Assembly: GCA_031292455.1 (NCBI GenBank)
Contig: JARLHC010000076.1
Span: 1 to 39,215 of the forward strand
Direction of reading: 5' to 3'
From: Ignavibacteriaceae bacterium
GTDB taxonomy: Bacteria; Bacteroidota; Ignavibacteria; Ignavibacteriales; Ignavibacteriaceae
DNA length: 39,215 bases
Shown here piece after piece: positions 18,031 through 25,597 of the stretch. The notes under the pieces are model-generated. The model did no database searches and was not told the DNA's origin. It was given only the letters and a program-made list of their open reading frames with translations. Position numbers and translations under genes: made by a program. Position 1 is the stretch's first letter. Each line of letters begins with the position of its first letter.

Positions 18031-19357
18031 GATTCTCATAATTGATGATGATCCGAATATTAGAGAAACTTTAAAGGTTTTACTCAGTAAGGAATATAAA
18101 GTTATACTTGCTGAAAATGGTATTACAGGTATTCAGAAATTCAAAAGTGAAAGTCCTGATTTAATTATTACTGATTTAAAGATGGATGATTATGACGGGA
18201 TTCAAATCCTTAAAAAAGTAAAAGAGCTTAATAATGATATACCCGTTATTTTAATTACAGCTTATGAGGATATTCGATCTAGTATAGATGCGGTTCAGTT
18301 TGGAGCATATGATTACATTGGGAAACCTCTTGACATAGAAAAATTCAAAATATGCGTTAAAAGAGCTCTTAACTGTAAAAAGTTAAATGACAAAATTTAT
18401 AATATTGTATCTCAGGGGATAGATGAATATCAATCAGCATTTAATTTTGTAGCAGAAACCCCTTCGATGAAGCATATTGTTAAAAATGTCGGTCATGTTG
18501 CAATGAGCAGAATGAATGTTCTTATTCAAGGGGAATCTGGAACAGGAAAAGAACTTATTGCCAAACTCATTCATTACAGCGGCGTAACAAAAAACAGTCC
18601 TTTTATTGCTGTTAATTGTTCTGCATTGACGGATACGATACTGGAGAGCGAATTGTTCGGTCATGTTAAAGGAGCTTTTACTAATGCTGATAGAGATAAA
18701 AAGGGGAAATTTGAATTAGCTGGAGATGGAACCCTTTTCCTGGATGAGGTTTCGGAAATCTCTCTATGCAATCAGGTAAAGCTTTTACGGGTAATACAAG
18801 CAAAAGAATTCGAAAAGGTCGGTGGGGAGGAGACAATCCCTTTTAATGGTAGAATTATTACTGCTACAAATAAAAACCTGAAAGATTTAGTGCAAAAAGA
18901 AAAATTCAGGGAAGATCTTTATTTTAGATTAAAGGTATTTATGATTGAAATACCTCCATTACGTGAAAGAAAGGAGGTTATTCCGAGTCTTGTTACTTTT
19001 CTGATAAATAAGATTAACAGGGAATTGCACAAGAATATTAGGAAAGTCCCTTTTGATGTGATGGAAATTCTTATGAATTATCAATGGGTAGGGAATATAA
19101 GAGAATTGGAAAATACCTTATATCAGGCAATGGTACTCTCTACAACTGATGTACTTGAAAAGGAAAATATTTTACTCCCGGGCAGGTTTACTGATAATAC
19201 TTCTAAAAACCGGGCTGGCATGAGCATCGCCGAGGTTGAGAAAGAACATATCAAATTAGTTCTTGAAAGCACTAATGGAAATAAACATAAAACATGTGAA
19301 ATATTAGGTATTTCTATGGGGACACTTTATAATAAAATAGCTGAGTACAACTTCTAA
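18023..19357 (+). CDS. NtrC-family sigma-54-dependent response regulator
   Basis: A 444-residue activator in three parts. The receiver (1-120) has acidic pocket D8-D10, phospho-acceptor D51, T79 and K101. The AAA+ domain (about 140-370) has Walker A GESGTGKE (170-177), the sigma-54 contact loop at 217-222, Walker B GTLFLDEV and arginine-finger region REDLYFRL. The C-terminal Fis-type helix-turn-helix is ISMGTLYNKIAEY. The contact loop reads GAFTNA rather than GAFTGA. It is coupled to the upstream kinase by an 8-bp overlap. A near-consensus sigma-54 promoter lies about 90 bp past its stop, in front of the CheW-like and polysaccharide genes, which are therefore its likely targets. Confidence 0.93.
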   Translation: MDKILIIDDDPNIRETLKVLLSKEYKVILAENGITGIQKFKSESPDLIITDLKMDDYDGIQILKKVKELNNDIPVILITAYEDIRSSIDAVQFGAYDYIGKPLDIEKFKICVKRALNCKKLNDKIYNIVSQGIDEYQSAFNFVAETPSMKHIVKNVGHVAMSRMNVLIQGESGTGKELIAKLIHYSGVTKNSPFIAVNCSALTDTILESELFGHVKGAFTNADRDKKGKFELAGDGTLFLDEVSEISLCNQVKLLRVIQAKEFEKVGGEETIPFNGRIITATNKNLKDLVQKEKFREDLYFRLKVFMIEIPPLRERKEVIPSLVTFLINKINRELHKNIRKVPFDVMEILMNYQWVGNIRELENTLYQAMVLSTTDVLEKENILLPGRFTDNTSKNRAGMSIAEVEKEHIKLVLESTNGNKHKTCEILGISMGTLYNKIAEYNF

Positions 19358-19375
19358 CTTTATAATTTATAGAAT

Positions 19376-19389
19376 ATTTTTCGAAAAAT
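19376..19389. promoter_or_regulatory. 14-bp palindrome, candidate activator-binding site
   Basis: ATTTTTCGAAAAAT is a perfect palindrome centred about 90 bp upstream of the start site predicted from the sigma-54 promoter at 19446-19460. That is the usual distance for an NtrC-type enhancer site. It overlaps a competing outer repeat (TTATAATTT at 19360-19368 with AAATTATAA at 19386-19394), so it might instead be part of a terminator hairpin after the regulator gene. Confidence 0.4.
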
Positions 19390-19445
19390 TATAATCGCAT
19401 ATCAGACCCTTCTTCATTTCTTGCATATTTAACTACTTATCAAAT

Positions 19446-19460
19446 TGGCACCTTTATTGA
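19446..19460 (+). promoter_or_regulatory. Sigma-54 (-24/-12) promoter
   Basis: TGGCAC-CTTTA-TTGA matches the sigma-54 consensus TGGCAC-N5-TTGC with a single mismatch in the last base. The GG and the -12 element have the required spacing. The expected start is near 19472, leaving a leader of about 27 nt before the CheW-like ATG at 19499. It sits directly behind the gene for a sigma-54 activator, which strengthens the call. Confidence 0.72.
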
Positions 19461-19498
19461 AACAATATATGCACCTATAATAAAAATATGGAAATAGA

Positions 19499-19945
19499 AT
19501 GCAATGCGATTCCTATAAAAAGTGGATAGGAATTCTTGTCTTTTCGGCATCCTCTGTAGAATTCGGATGCAATATAACACGGGTTAATATCCTATCCTCA
19601 AAAAAACAAAATATGACTTCTGAAGGTCGGATTCTGTGCAATGGGAATGAAATACCGGTCTGCTACTTGGGGGATCTACTCAAAATAAAAAACAATACTC
19701 ATAATAAAAATAAACGGATTCTGATTTTCGAATCCAATAATGAGCAATTCGGTATCGGCATCGATGAAATAAAAGAAATATTGCCGCTGGATGATAAGTC
19801 TTTTGAAAATGAAGTAAAGTCAGAGAAAGGATCTGATAATAAATATATTCTTGGAAAAATAATTTTTGAAGGAAGGACTATTATTCTCCCGGACTTTGAT
19901 AAAATAATCGCTCGTGTTAAAAGTTTACAAAATGTATCGTTATAG
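19499..19945 (+). CDS. Stand-alone CheW-like domain protein
   Basis: A 148-residue cytoplasmic protein that resembles CheW, the scaffold linking chemoreceptors to the CheA kinase. Two SH3-like halves can be seen: ILVFSASSVEFGCNITRVN and RILIFESNNEQFGIGIDEIKEILPLDD, the latter being the typical CheW GIxVDxVxEVL region. There is also GKIIFEGRTIILPDFDKII near the end. No CheA, receptor or CheY gene is in the window. It is the first gene after the sigma-54 promoter and 93 bp before the sugar transferase gene. It may tie the glycan locus to a chemosensory array, or act as an adaptor for the kinase upstream; both are inferences. Confidence 0.8.
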   Translation: MQCDSYKKWIGILVFSASSVEFGCNITRVNILSSKKQNMTSEGRILCNGNEIPVCYLGDLLKIKNNTHNKNKRILIFESNNEQFGIGIDEIKEILPLDDKSFENEVKSEKGSDNKYILGKIIFEGRTIILPDFDKIIARVKSLQNVSL

Positions 19946-20038
19946 TAAGTTACCCGGATTCCTAAAGTTGAAGATAACCAGGGCTTTTATTTAATAAATT
20001 AAGGCGCAATTAGTTATTAAGGCTAATTACAAAAAAGT

Positions 20039-21616
20039 ATGAAAAGCTTTGCTGATAAAAGCAAAATATCAATTGAATATCTTATCGTTGATGGTTTCAT
20101 TTTAACATTATTCTGTTACTATGGAATTCTGTTAAATTTAAACCTGGCTGATATTAAAGGGAAGGAATATCTGTTATTCGCAGTAATTTATATCGGTTGG
20201 TTAATATCCGCTGCCACCACAAATAAATTCATTCCTGTAATATTTCCTACAAAAAGATGGAAAGCATTCGAATTCAAAATAAAATTTTATGTGTGGTTTA
20301 TTTTATTAATTGTTGTATCGATGATTTTTGTAAATATCCAGTTTCCCGGCTCGATCTATATTATTAAAACAATAATAGGCTATACTTTATTATCGTCATT
20401 AGTCTCTATGATTTTCTTTGTAATAAAGAAAGAAAATAAGACCGATGATGTGACTCTAACATTTTTAAAAGCCTATGAGTTAAAAGATCATGTAGTACCC
20501 TCCAATGGAAGGAAGCATAATATAAAGTACGCTATCAATGATACGGAACCTAATGAGTCTGTAATTAAGAAACCGCTGCAATTTGAATATTTGGAAGAAT
20601 ACGTCGATGTATTTTCGGTTCTTGACAATATTCTTGATTTCAAAACATTCGATACTCGTAAGGCTGTCATAATTAAATATAACGATCCTATTAATATCTC
20701 ATTATTATACGCTGATTCATATCAATTAATTGTTAATCTCCATTTTATGAATGATCAGAATAATCTGAATAAATTTCTATATGATACTAGAAGTGCATTA
20801 GCTCCCGGGGGTGTATTCGTCGGGATGTTACATCATGATTGTTACAGGTACAGCAAGTTCCTTAAAAAATATTATTTCTTAATCGGGAATATTCTTTATT
20901 GCTTTTATTTTATTTGGAAAAGAATATTTCCTAAGCTGCCCGTTACACGGGAGCTTTATTGGACATTTAGTAAAGGTAAAAACCGGGCTATTTCGCTTGC
21001 GGAAGGATTAGGAAGATTAATATACTCAGGTTTTAAAATATTAGATATTGCCGCATTAGACGATATTGTGTATTTGGCAGCTGTCAAAGATAAAGCCCCC
21101 ATCCCTGAAAAGAAAAATTTCTATAGCCTTTTCTTTAAAATGAAAAGAATCGGTAAAGGTGGAAAAACAATATATGTCTATAAGCTAAGAACTATGCATC
21201 CATATTCAGAATATATCCAGGATTTTGTATATGAGTTAAATGGGTATGGCGATAAAGGCAAAATAAAAGATGATTTCAGAGTTGCATCATGGGGAAAATT
21301 TTTAAGAAAATATTGGCTTGATGAACTGCCTATGCTAATAAATGTTCTGAAAGGTGACCTTAAGTTAGTTGGGGTCAGACCATTAAGCTGTAGTATGTTT
21401 AATCAATATCCTCCTGAATTGCAAAAATTACGTATAGCTTCAAAACCTGGTCTAGTGCCTCCATTTTATTATGATCTGCCTGTAACTTTTAATGAAATAC
21501 TGGAGTCGGAAAAAAAATATCTTTTATCTTATGAAAGAAACCCGGTTAAAACCGATATTAAATATTTCTTTAAGTGTTGGTATAATATTATAGTAAGAAA
21601 AGCAAGAAGTTCATAA
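20039..21616 (+). CDS. Polyprenyl-phosphate sugar-1-phosphate transferase (priming enzyme)
   Basis: A 525-residue membrane protein that probably starts each repeat unit by moving a sugar phosphate to undecaprenyl phosphate. Four N-terminal membrane helices lie at about 14-130. A central part (about 185-350) contains a methyltransferase-like stretch (SYQLIVNLHF...SALAPGGVFVGML) and a hydrophobic NILYCFYFIWKRIFPKLP segment that may be the reentrant helix. The catalytic domain follows (about 360-525): MKRIGKGGKTIYVYKLRTM, WGKFLRKYWLDELPMLINV and LKGDLKLVGVRPLS. After KLRTM the sequence is HPYSE instead of the usual acidic D-A-E type motif, which I recall from a Bacteroidetes-group subfamily. The Shine-Dalgarno is weak. 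Confidence 0.85.
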   Translation: MKSFADKSKISIEYLIVDGFILTLFCYYGILLNLNLADIKGKEYLLFAVIYIGWLISAATTNKFIPVIFPTKRWKAFEFKIKFYVWFILLIVVSMIFVNIQFPGSIYIIKTIIGYTLLSSLVSMIFFVIKKENKTDDVTLTFLKAYELKDHVVPSNGRKHNIKYAINDTEPNESVIKKPLQFEYLEEYVDVFSVLDNILDFKTFDTRKAVIIKYNDPINISLLYADSYQLIVNLHFMNDQNNLNKFLYDTRSALAPGGVFVGMLHHDCYRYSKFLKKYYFLIGNILYCFYFIWKRIFPKLPVTRELYWTFSKGKNRAISLAEGLGRLIYSGFKILDIAALDDIVYLAAVKDKAPIPEKKNFYSLFFKMKRIGKGGKTIYVYKLRTMHPYSEYIQDFVYELNGYGDKGKIKDDFRVASWGKFLRKYWLDELPMLINVLKGDLKLVGVRPLSCSMFNQYPPELQKLRIASKPGLVPPFYYDLPVTFNEILESEKKYLLSYERNPVKTDIKYFFKCWYNIIVRKARSS

Positions 21617-21809
21617 TAAAAAATCAACTATTATAGTAGTGATCTATCTCTATTAAATAATGATTCATAAACTTATACTTACAAATAAAAGCCTTAAGAA
21701 TCCCTATTGGGACTCACCAGGCGAAGCTGTGTAAAATTAAACAGATTAAATTAAACTATACTTCATTCAAAATAATTTCAACATTTTATAACAGTTATAC
21801 TAATTATAT
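21617..21809 (+). promoter_or_regulatory. 193-bp leader before the SLBB gene, possibly structured
   Basis: The gap is A+T rich apart from a less A+T-rich block at about 21691-21732. There GAATCCC-TATT-GGGACTC can form a 7-position stem with one mismatch, followed by CAG-GCGAAG-CTG. No known riboswitch class is recognised. It could be a leader structure or a terminator/attenuator between the priming enzyme and the export genes. Confidence 0.3.
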
Positions 21810-22331
21810 ATGAAAAATAATTACTTACTCCGCACCTTTATATTATTATCAATAGTATTAAGTACACATTTATTTGCACAGGAAGATATTCAAATAGGGA
21901 AAAGCCGGGGAAATATGCGTGATAACCCGGCATTATATGATTGTTCCGATCCGGATGGTATCAATATTAAAGTGATGATATGGGGCTATGTAAAATATCC
22001 GGGGCAGTATATTATTCCTTCTGCAAGCGGAGTGAATGAATTTCTTTCACTTGCGGGTGGACCGGTTCAGGATGCTGATCTGGATAATCTAAAGTTATTT
22101 AGAATTAACCCGGATTCGAGTCAAACAATAATTAATTTTAATTATAAAGACCTTTTAATGAATAACAGCGATTTATCAAAACCGCTTATAATTCCAAAAT
22201 TACATGCAGGTGATATTCTTCTGGTCCCCGGTTCACCCAAATGGTATCTAAGGGATTACCTGGGACTATTACTTTCAATTGTGGCAACCGTAGCGTCTAT
22301 AGCTACTCTTCTTGTTTATATCTATAAATAA
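21810..22331 (+). CDS. SLBB-domain polysaccharide export protein with C-terminal membrane anchor
   Basis: A 173-residue protein. It has signal peptide MKNNYLLRTFILLSIVLSTHLFA, then one SLBB domain (about 55-145): IKVMIWGYVKYPGQYIIPSA followed by VNEFLSLAGGPVQDADLDN and AGDILLVPGSP. A C-terminal hydrophobic helix follows (LGLLLSIVATVASIATLLVYIY). Canonical Wza-type exporters start with a Poly_export domain, have several SLBB domains and end in an amphipathic outer-membrane helix. This one lacks the first and ends in what looks like an ordinary inner-membrane helix. It probably works in the periplasm with the adjacent Wzc-like protein, 15 bp downstream. Confidence 0.85.
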   Translation: MKNNYLLRTFILLSIVLSTHLFAQEDIQIGKSRGNMRDNPALYDCSDPDGINIKVMIWGYVKYPGQYIIPSASGVNEFLSLAGGPVQDADLDNLKLFRINPDSSQTIINFNYKDLLMNNSDLSKPLIIPKLHAGDILLVPGSPKWYLRDYLGLLLSIVATVASIATLLVYIYK

Positions 22332-22346
22332 TAATAAGGGATTAAT

Positions 22347-24587
22347 ATGCAAAACAAAGATATTGATATTAAAAATTATACCTTCGGGGATACTAAATCA
22401 ACGATGGATTATATATTATTAATACGTACTAATCTTAAATCATTAACGGTTATTTCTTTAATTATATTTATTCTCTTTCTCTCTTATGCGTTATTAGCTC
22501 CCAGTATATATAAATCGACCGTTACTTTAAAAATTACTGTACAGCAGAAAACTGTTTTAAATTCCGGAACACAAGATGAAGTAAACACTGCCTATAGCGA
22601 TAGATTTATAGCAAATGAAATTGAAGTAATTCAAAATTATGATACCCGGGAAAAGGTTGCTTATGCTATAATTGATAGTATTGAAAATAACAGGGATAAA
22701 AGTATTTTTATTTTAATGGGTCTCAAAGAAAATACAAATGAAATAACCGGGCATAAAACACTTACTGATATAATTACTTTGTTGAAGACTAAGGTTAAAA
22801 CAGAGCAAATAGTGGGCATGGATGTTATTGATATCTCAGCGGAATCACCTTCACCAAAAGAAGCTGCACTGATAGCAAATACATATGCTGAACAATATAA
22901 AAAATTAAATCTTGAAGAAAACCGGAACCAGCTTAATGTCGTAAGGAAATTCCTGGAAAAACAAACCCAGGATAAATTATCTGAGCTGAATAAAGCAGAA
23001 AATGAATTGACAAGATTTAAAGAAAAAGGCGGAATAGTTGCCTTAGATGCTCAATCTTCAATTTTAATTACTCAGCTTTCGCAGTTAGATGCAGAGAGAG
23101 ATGCTGCTAAAATCGATTTGATGACTTCTAATGGAGTATTGGATCAATATAAAAAAGAAATAGGCCGACAGGATCCAATTCTTGTTAATTACCTTGAGGG
23201 TCAGACTTCACAGGCATACGTAGATGTCCTTCAAAAACAAATCGCTGATCTCCAGATGAACAGGGATATGGCTATGACTAATAAAAGCTCTGATATAGAT
23301 GTATCCGGTAAAATTAAAGATTATGACCGAAAAATAAGCGACCTGCAACAAAAATTGAATTCCAAGATAAACGAGATTAAGACCGGGGCATTTTCAAGCA
23401 GCCCCAATCAGATAAGGGACTTAACCCAAAAACTGATTGAAGAGGAAGTGAGAAATCATTCTCTTTCAATTAAATTAAATGAACTACAGACAATAATTGA
23501 TAAATATGAGGTAAACCTTAATAAATTACCCAAAAAATCTATGGATTTTGCCGGGTATGAAAGAAATATGGAATCTTTGCAGCAATTATATACTCTTGTA
23601 CAACAGAAGTACCAGGAAGCTTTTATAAATGAACTTTCCCAACCGGGGAATTCAACCATTATTGGTATTGGTAGGGTTCCGGATAGCCCTGCTAAACCAA
23701 ACAGATTATTAATAATTCTTTTGGGGATATTAGCTGGTCCCGTTATTGCTTTTGGATATATATTAATTAAGGATGCTTTCGATGATACAGTTCAAACACC
23801 CGATGATATTGAGAAAAACAATATTAGTTTCCTTTCATGGGTTCCTCACTCAATTTATAATATCAACAATTATCACAAAAATGAGGAATTATTGGCATTA
23901 TATGAATCTGATTCCCCTGTAAGTGAATCATTTCGAACCATTAAAGCACGTATTCAAACTTTTCGGGAGGATTCCGAATTTCCTAAAGTAATATTAGTGA
24001 CATCACCAGCAGAAGGCGAGGGTAAGTCTTTTGTATCTTTCAATTTAGCAGGGAATTTTGCTCAATCTAATAAAAGAACTTTGTTAATAGATTGTGATTT
24101 AAGAAGGCCTAAAATTCATACTATTTTAGGAGTTGATAAAAAACCAGGTCTCGTAGATTATTTATCTAATAAAGTAAAATTAGAAGACATAATAAGGAAA
24201 ACAAGAAAGAATAATTTAAGTTTTATCACTTCTGGTCCAATACCATTAAATCCAGCTGAATTGCTGGAATCTAAATTGATGCGCACTTTCTTAGATAAAG
24301 TGCGTGATATTTTTGATGTCATAATTTTTGATTCTGCTCCTATAGTTGCTGTAATCGATACTGAGATCGTGGCCAAGTTAGTTGACGGAACAATATTGGT
24401 CATATCAGCTGCTAAAACTAAAAACCAATTAATGCTTGATGCGGTTAAAATTATTAAACGCAACAATAGTTTATTCCTTGGGATTATACTGAATAACTTT
24501 ATATACAAGAATGGTTATGGCTACTATTTCAAATATTATTATAACTATTCATCTGAAGGGAAGGGTATTAAAAAGCATAGAGTTTGA
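22347..24587 (+). CDS. wzc: Polysaccharide co-polymerase and BY-type tyrosine autokinase (Wzc-like)
   Basis: A 746-residue inner-membrane protein that controls chain length and export in Wzx/Wzy systems. The first membrane helix is at about 30-50 (SLTVISLIIFILFLSYALLA), followed by a Wzz-type periplasmic domain with long coiled-coil stretches (about 190-420). The GNVR-like part precedes the second helix (about 453-475). The cytoplasmic kinase has Walker A TSPAEGEGKS (552-561, K560), Walker A' LLIDCDLRRP, Walker B VIIFDSAP and a C-terminal tail with eight tyrosines in 16 residues, the expected autophosphorylation cluster. A strong Shine-Dalgarno (AAGGG) precedes the ATG. No partner phosphatase lies in the window. 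Confidence 0.93.
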   Translation: MQNKDIDIKNYTFGDTKSTMDYILLIRTNLKSLTVISLIIFILFLSYALLAPSIYKSTVTLKITVQQKTVLNSGTQDEVNTAYSDRFIANEIEVIQNYDTREKVAYAIIDSIENNRDKSIFILMGLKENTNEITGHKTLTDIITLLKTKVKTEQIVGMDVIDISAESPSPKEAALIANTYAEQYKKLNLEENRNQLNVVRKFLEKQTQDKLSELNKAENELTRFKEKGGIVALDAQSSILITQLSQLDAERDAAKIDLMTSNGVLDQYKKEIGRQDPILVNYLEGQTSQAYVDVLQKQIADLQMNRDMAMTNKSSDIDVSGKIKDYDRKISDLQQKLNSKINEIKTGAFSSSPNQIRDLTQKLIEEEVRNHSLSIKLNELQTIIDKYEVNLNKLPKKSMDFAGYERNMESLQQLYTLVQQKYQEAFINELSQPGNSTIIGIGRVPDSPAKPNRLLIILLGILAGPVIAFGYILIKDAFDDTVQTPDDIEKNNISFLSWVPHSIYNINNYHKNEELLALYESDSPVSESFRTIKARIQTFREDSEFPKVILVTSPAEGEGKSFVSFNLAGNFAQSNKRTLLIDCDLRRPKIHTILGVDKKPGLVDYLSNKVKLEDIIRKTRKNNLSFITSGPIPLNPAELLESKLMRTFLDKVRDIFDVIIFDSAPIVAVIDTEIVAKLVDGTILVISAAKTKNQLMLDAVKIIKRNNSLFLGIILNNFIYKNGYGYYFKYYYNYSSEGKGIKKHRV

Positions 24588-24662
24588 AATGAAAAAAAAA
24601 GAAAAGCACATTCATGAATATTATTAGGTCTGTTTACACATCGAAGCGTTAAAGGCAAATCA

Positions 24663-24833
24663 ATGAGATGTTCAGACACAAAAAATGCTACACATCTGGA
24701 TTGCAGTGAGTGCGAAGAAGAATCAACTTGTGAATCATCCAGGTTGATGAGTAACTGGGATAGATTATTTTTGATATTTATTATAGGTATCGATTTATAT
24801 GTCCTTTACAGACTGGGATTGGTAATATTCTAA
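24663..24833 (+). CDS. Small Cys-rich single-helix membrane protein (56 aa)
   Basis: A short frame in the gap between the Wzc-like gene and the nucleotidyltransferase gene. ATG at 24663 is preceded by AAAGG at 24651-24655 with 7-nt spacing, and the frame ends in TAA at 24831-24833. The N-terminal half is acidic with four cysteines (C3, C14, C17, C23, including CSEC). The C-terminal half is one hydrophobic helix (LFLIFIIGIDLYVLYRLGLVIF). The Cys spacing could bind a metal, with the Cys-rich end in the cytoplasm. I do not recognise a family. The good ribosome-binding site, clear domain layout and position in the same direction as the operon support it as a real gene. Confidence 0.6.
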   Translation: MRCSDTKNATHLDCSECEEESTCESSRLMSNWDRLFLIFIIGIDLYVLYRLGLVIF

Positions 24834-24889
24834 TGAAATACTTTCAACTATTTAATAAAATTTAATATTAACAAATTCTTAAGTATTTT

Positions 24890-25597
24890 ATGAAAGCAGT
24901 AATATTAGCTGGCGGTTTAGGTACAAGGTTAAAACCATTTACTGAAATTATTCCGAAACCTTTATTGCCAATTGGTGAAAAAGCAGTACTTGAAGTACAA
25001 ATTGAGGCCTTAAGCCGGAACGGCTTTGATGAAATATATTTAGCTACTAATTATAAATCAGATTATATACAAAATTTCATCGGTAACGGCGATCGATACG
25101 GGATAAATATAATAATTAGCAAAGAGAAAAAACCGCTCGGTACTGTCGGGCCTTTGACTTTATTAAAAGATAAATTACAGGAACCATTTCTGGTAATGAA
25201 TGGGGATATATTAACACTCCTTAATTTCAGCAGCTTATATGAATTTGCAATTTCTACCCAAAGTCTATTAACAGTTTCCATAAAAGAATTTATTACTCCC
25301 TTTCAGTTTGGTAATATATTTTTTGATGGAGATTATGTAACTAAGATTGATGAAAAACCTAAAATTAAAACAAACATATTAGCAGGCATTTATATTTTTA
25401 AACCCGAAATATTTGAGTTAATTCCGGATGATGAATACTTTGGAATGGATATGTTAATAAATAAAATGTTGAATTTAAAAATTCCCATTTCCAAGTATGA
25501 AATTAAAGAATATTGGCTGGATATTGGACAGATTGATGATTTCCAATTAGCACAATTAATGTATAAAGAACATTTTACTTCATCAGACATATTATGA
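24890..25597 (+). CDS. Nucleotidyltransferase (NDP-sugar pyrophosphorylase)
   Basis: A 235-residue soluble enzyme that joins a sugar 1-phosphate to a nucleotide. The N-terminal signature is MKAVILAGGLGTRLKPFTE, followed by IPKPLLPIGEKAVLE. The metal-binding acidic motif is VMNGDIL, and EYWLDIGQIDDFQLAQ closes the fold. The short single-domain form resembles HddC-type and mannose-1-phosphate guanylyltransferase-like enzymes more than the longer GlmU or ManC. Substrate and nucleotide are not predictable. It overlaps the next gene by ATGA, so the two are probably made together. Confidence 0.9.
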   Translation: MKAVILAGGLGTRLKPFTEIIPKPLLPIGEKAVLEVQIEALSRNGFDEIYLATNYKSDYIQNFIGNGDRYGINIIISKEKKPLGTVGPLTLLKDKLQEPFLVMNGDILTLLNFSSLYEFAISTQSLLTVSIKEFITPFQFGNIFFDGDYVTKIDEKPKIKTNILAGIYIFKPEIFELIPDDEYFGMDMLINKMLNLKIPISKYEIKEYWLDIGQIDDFQLAQLMYKEHFTSSDIL

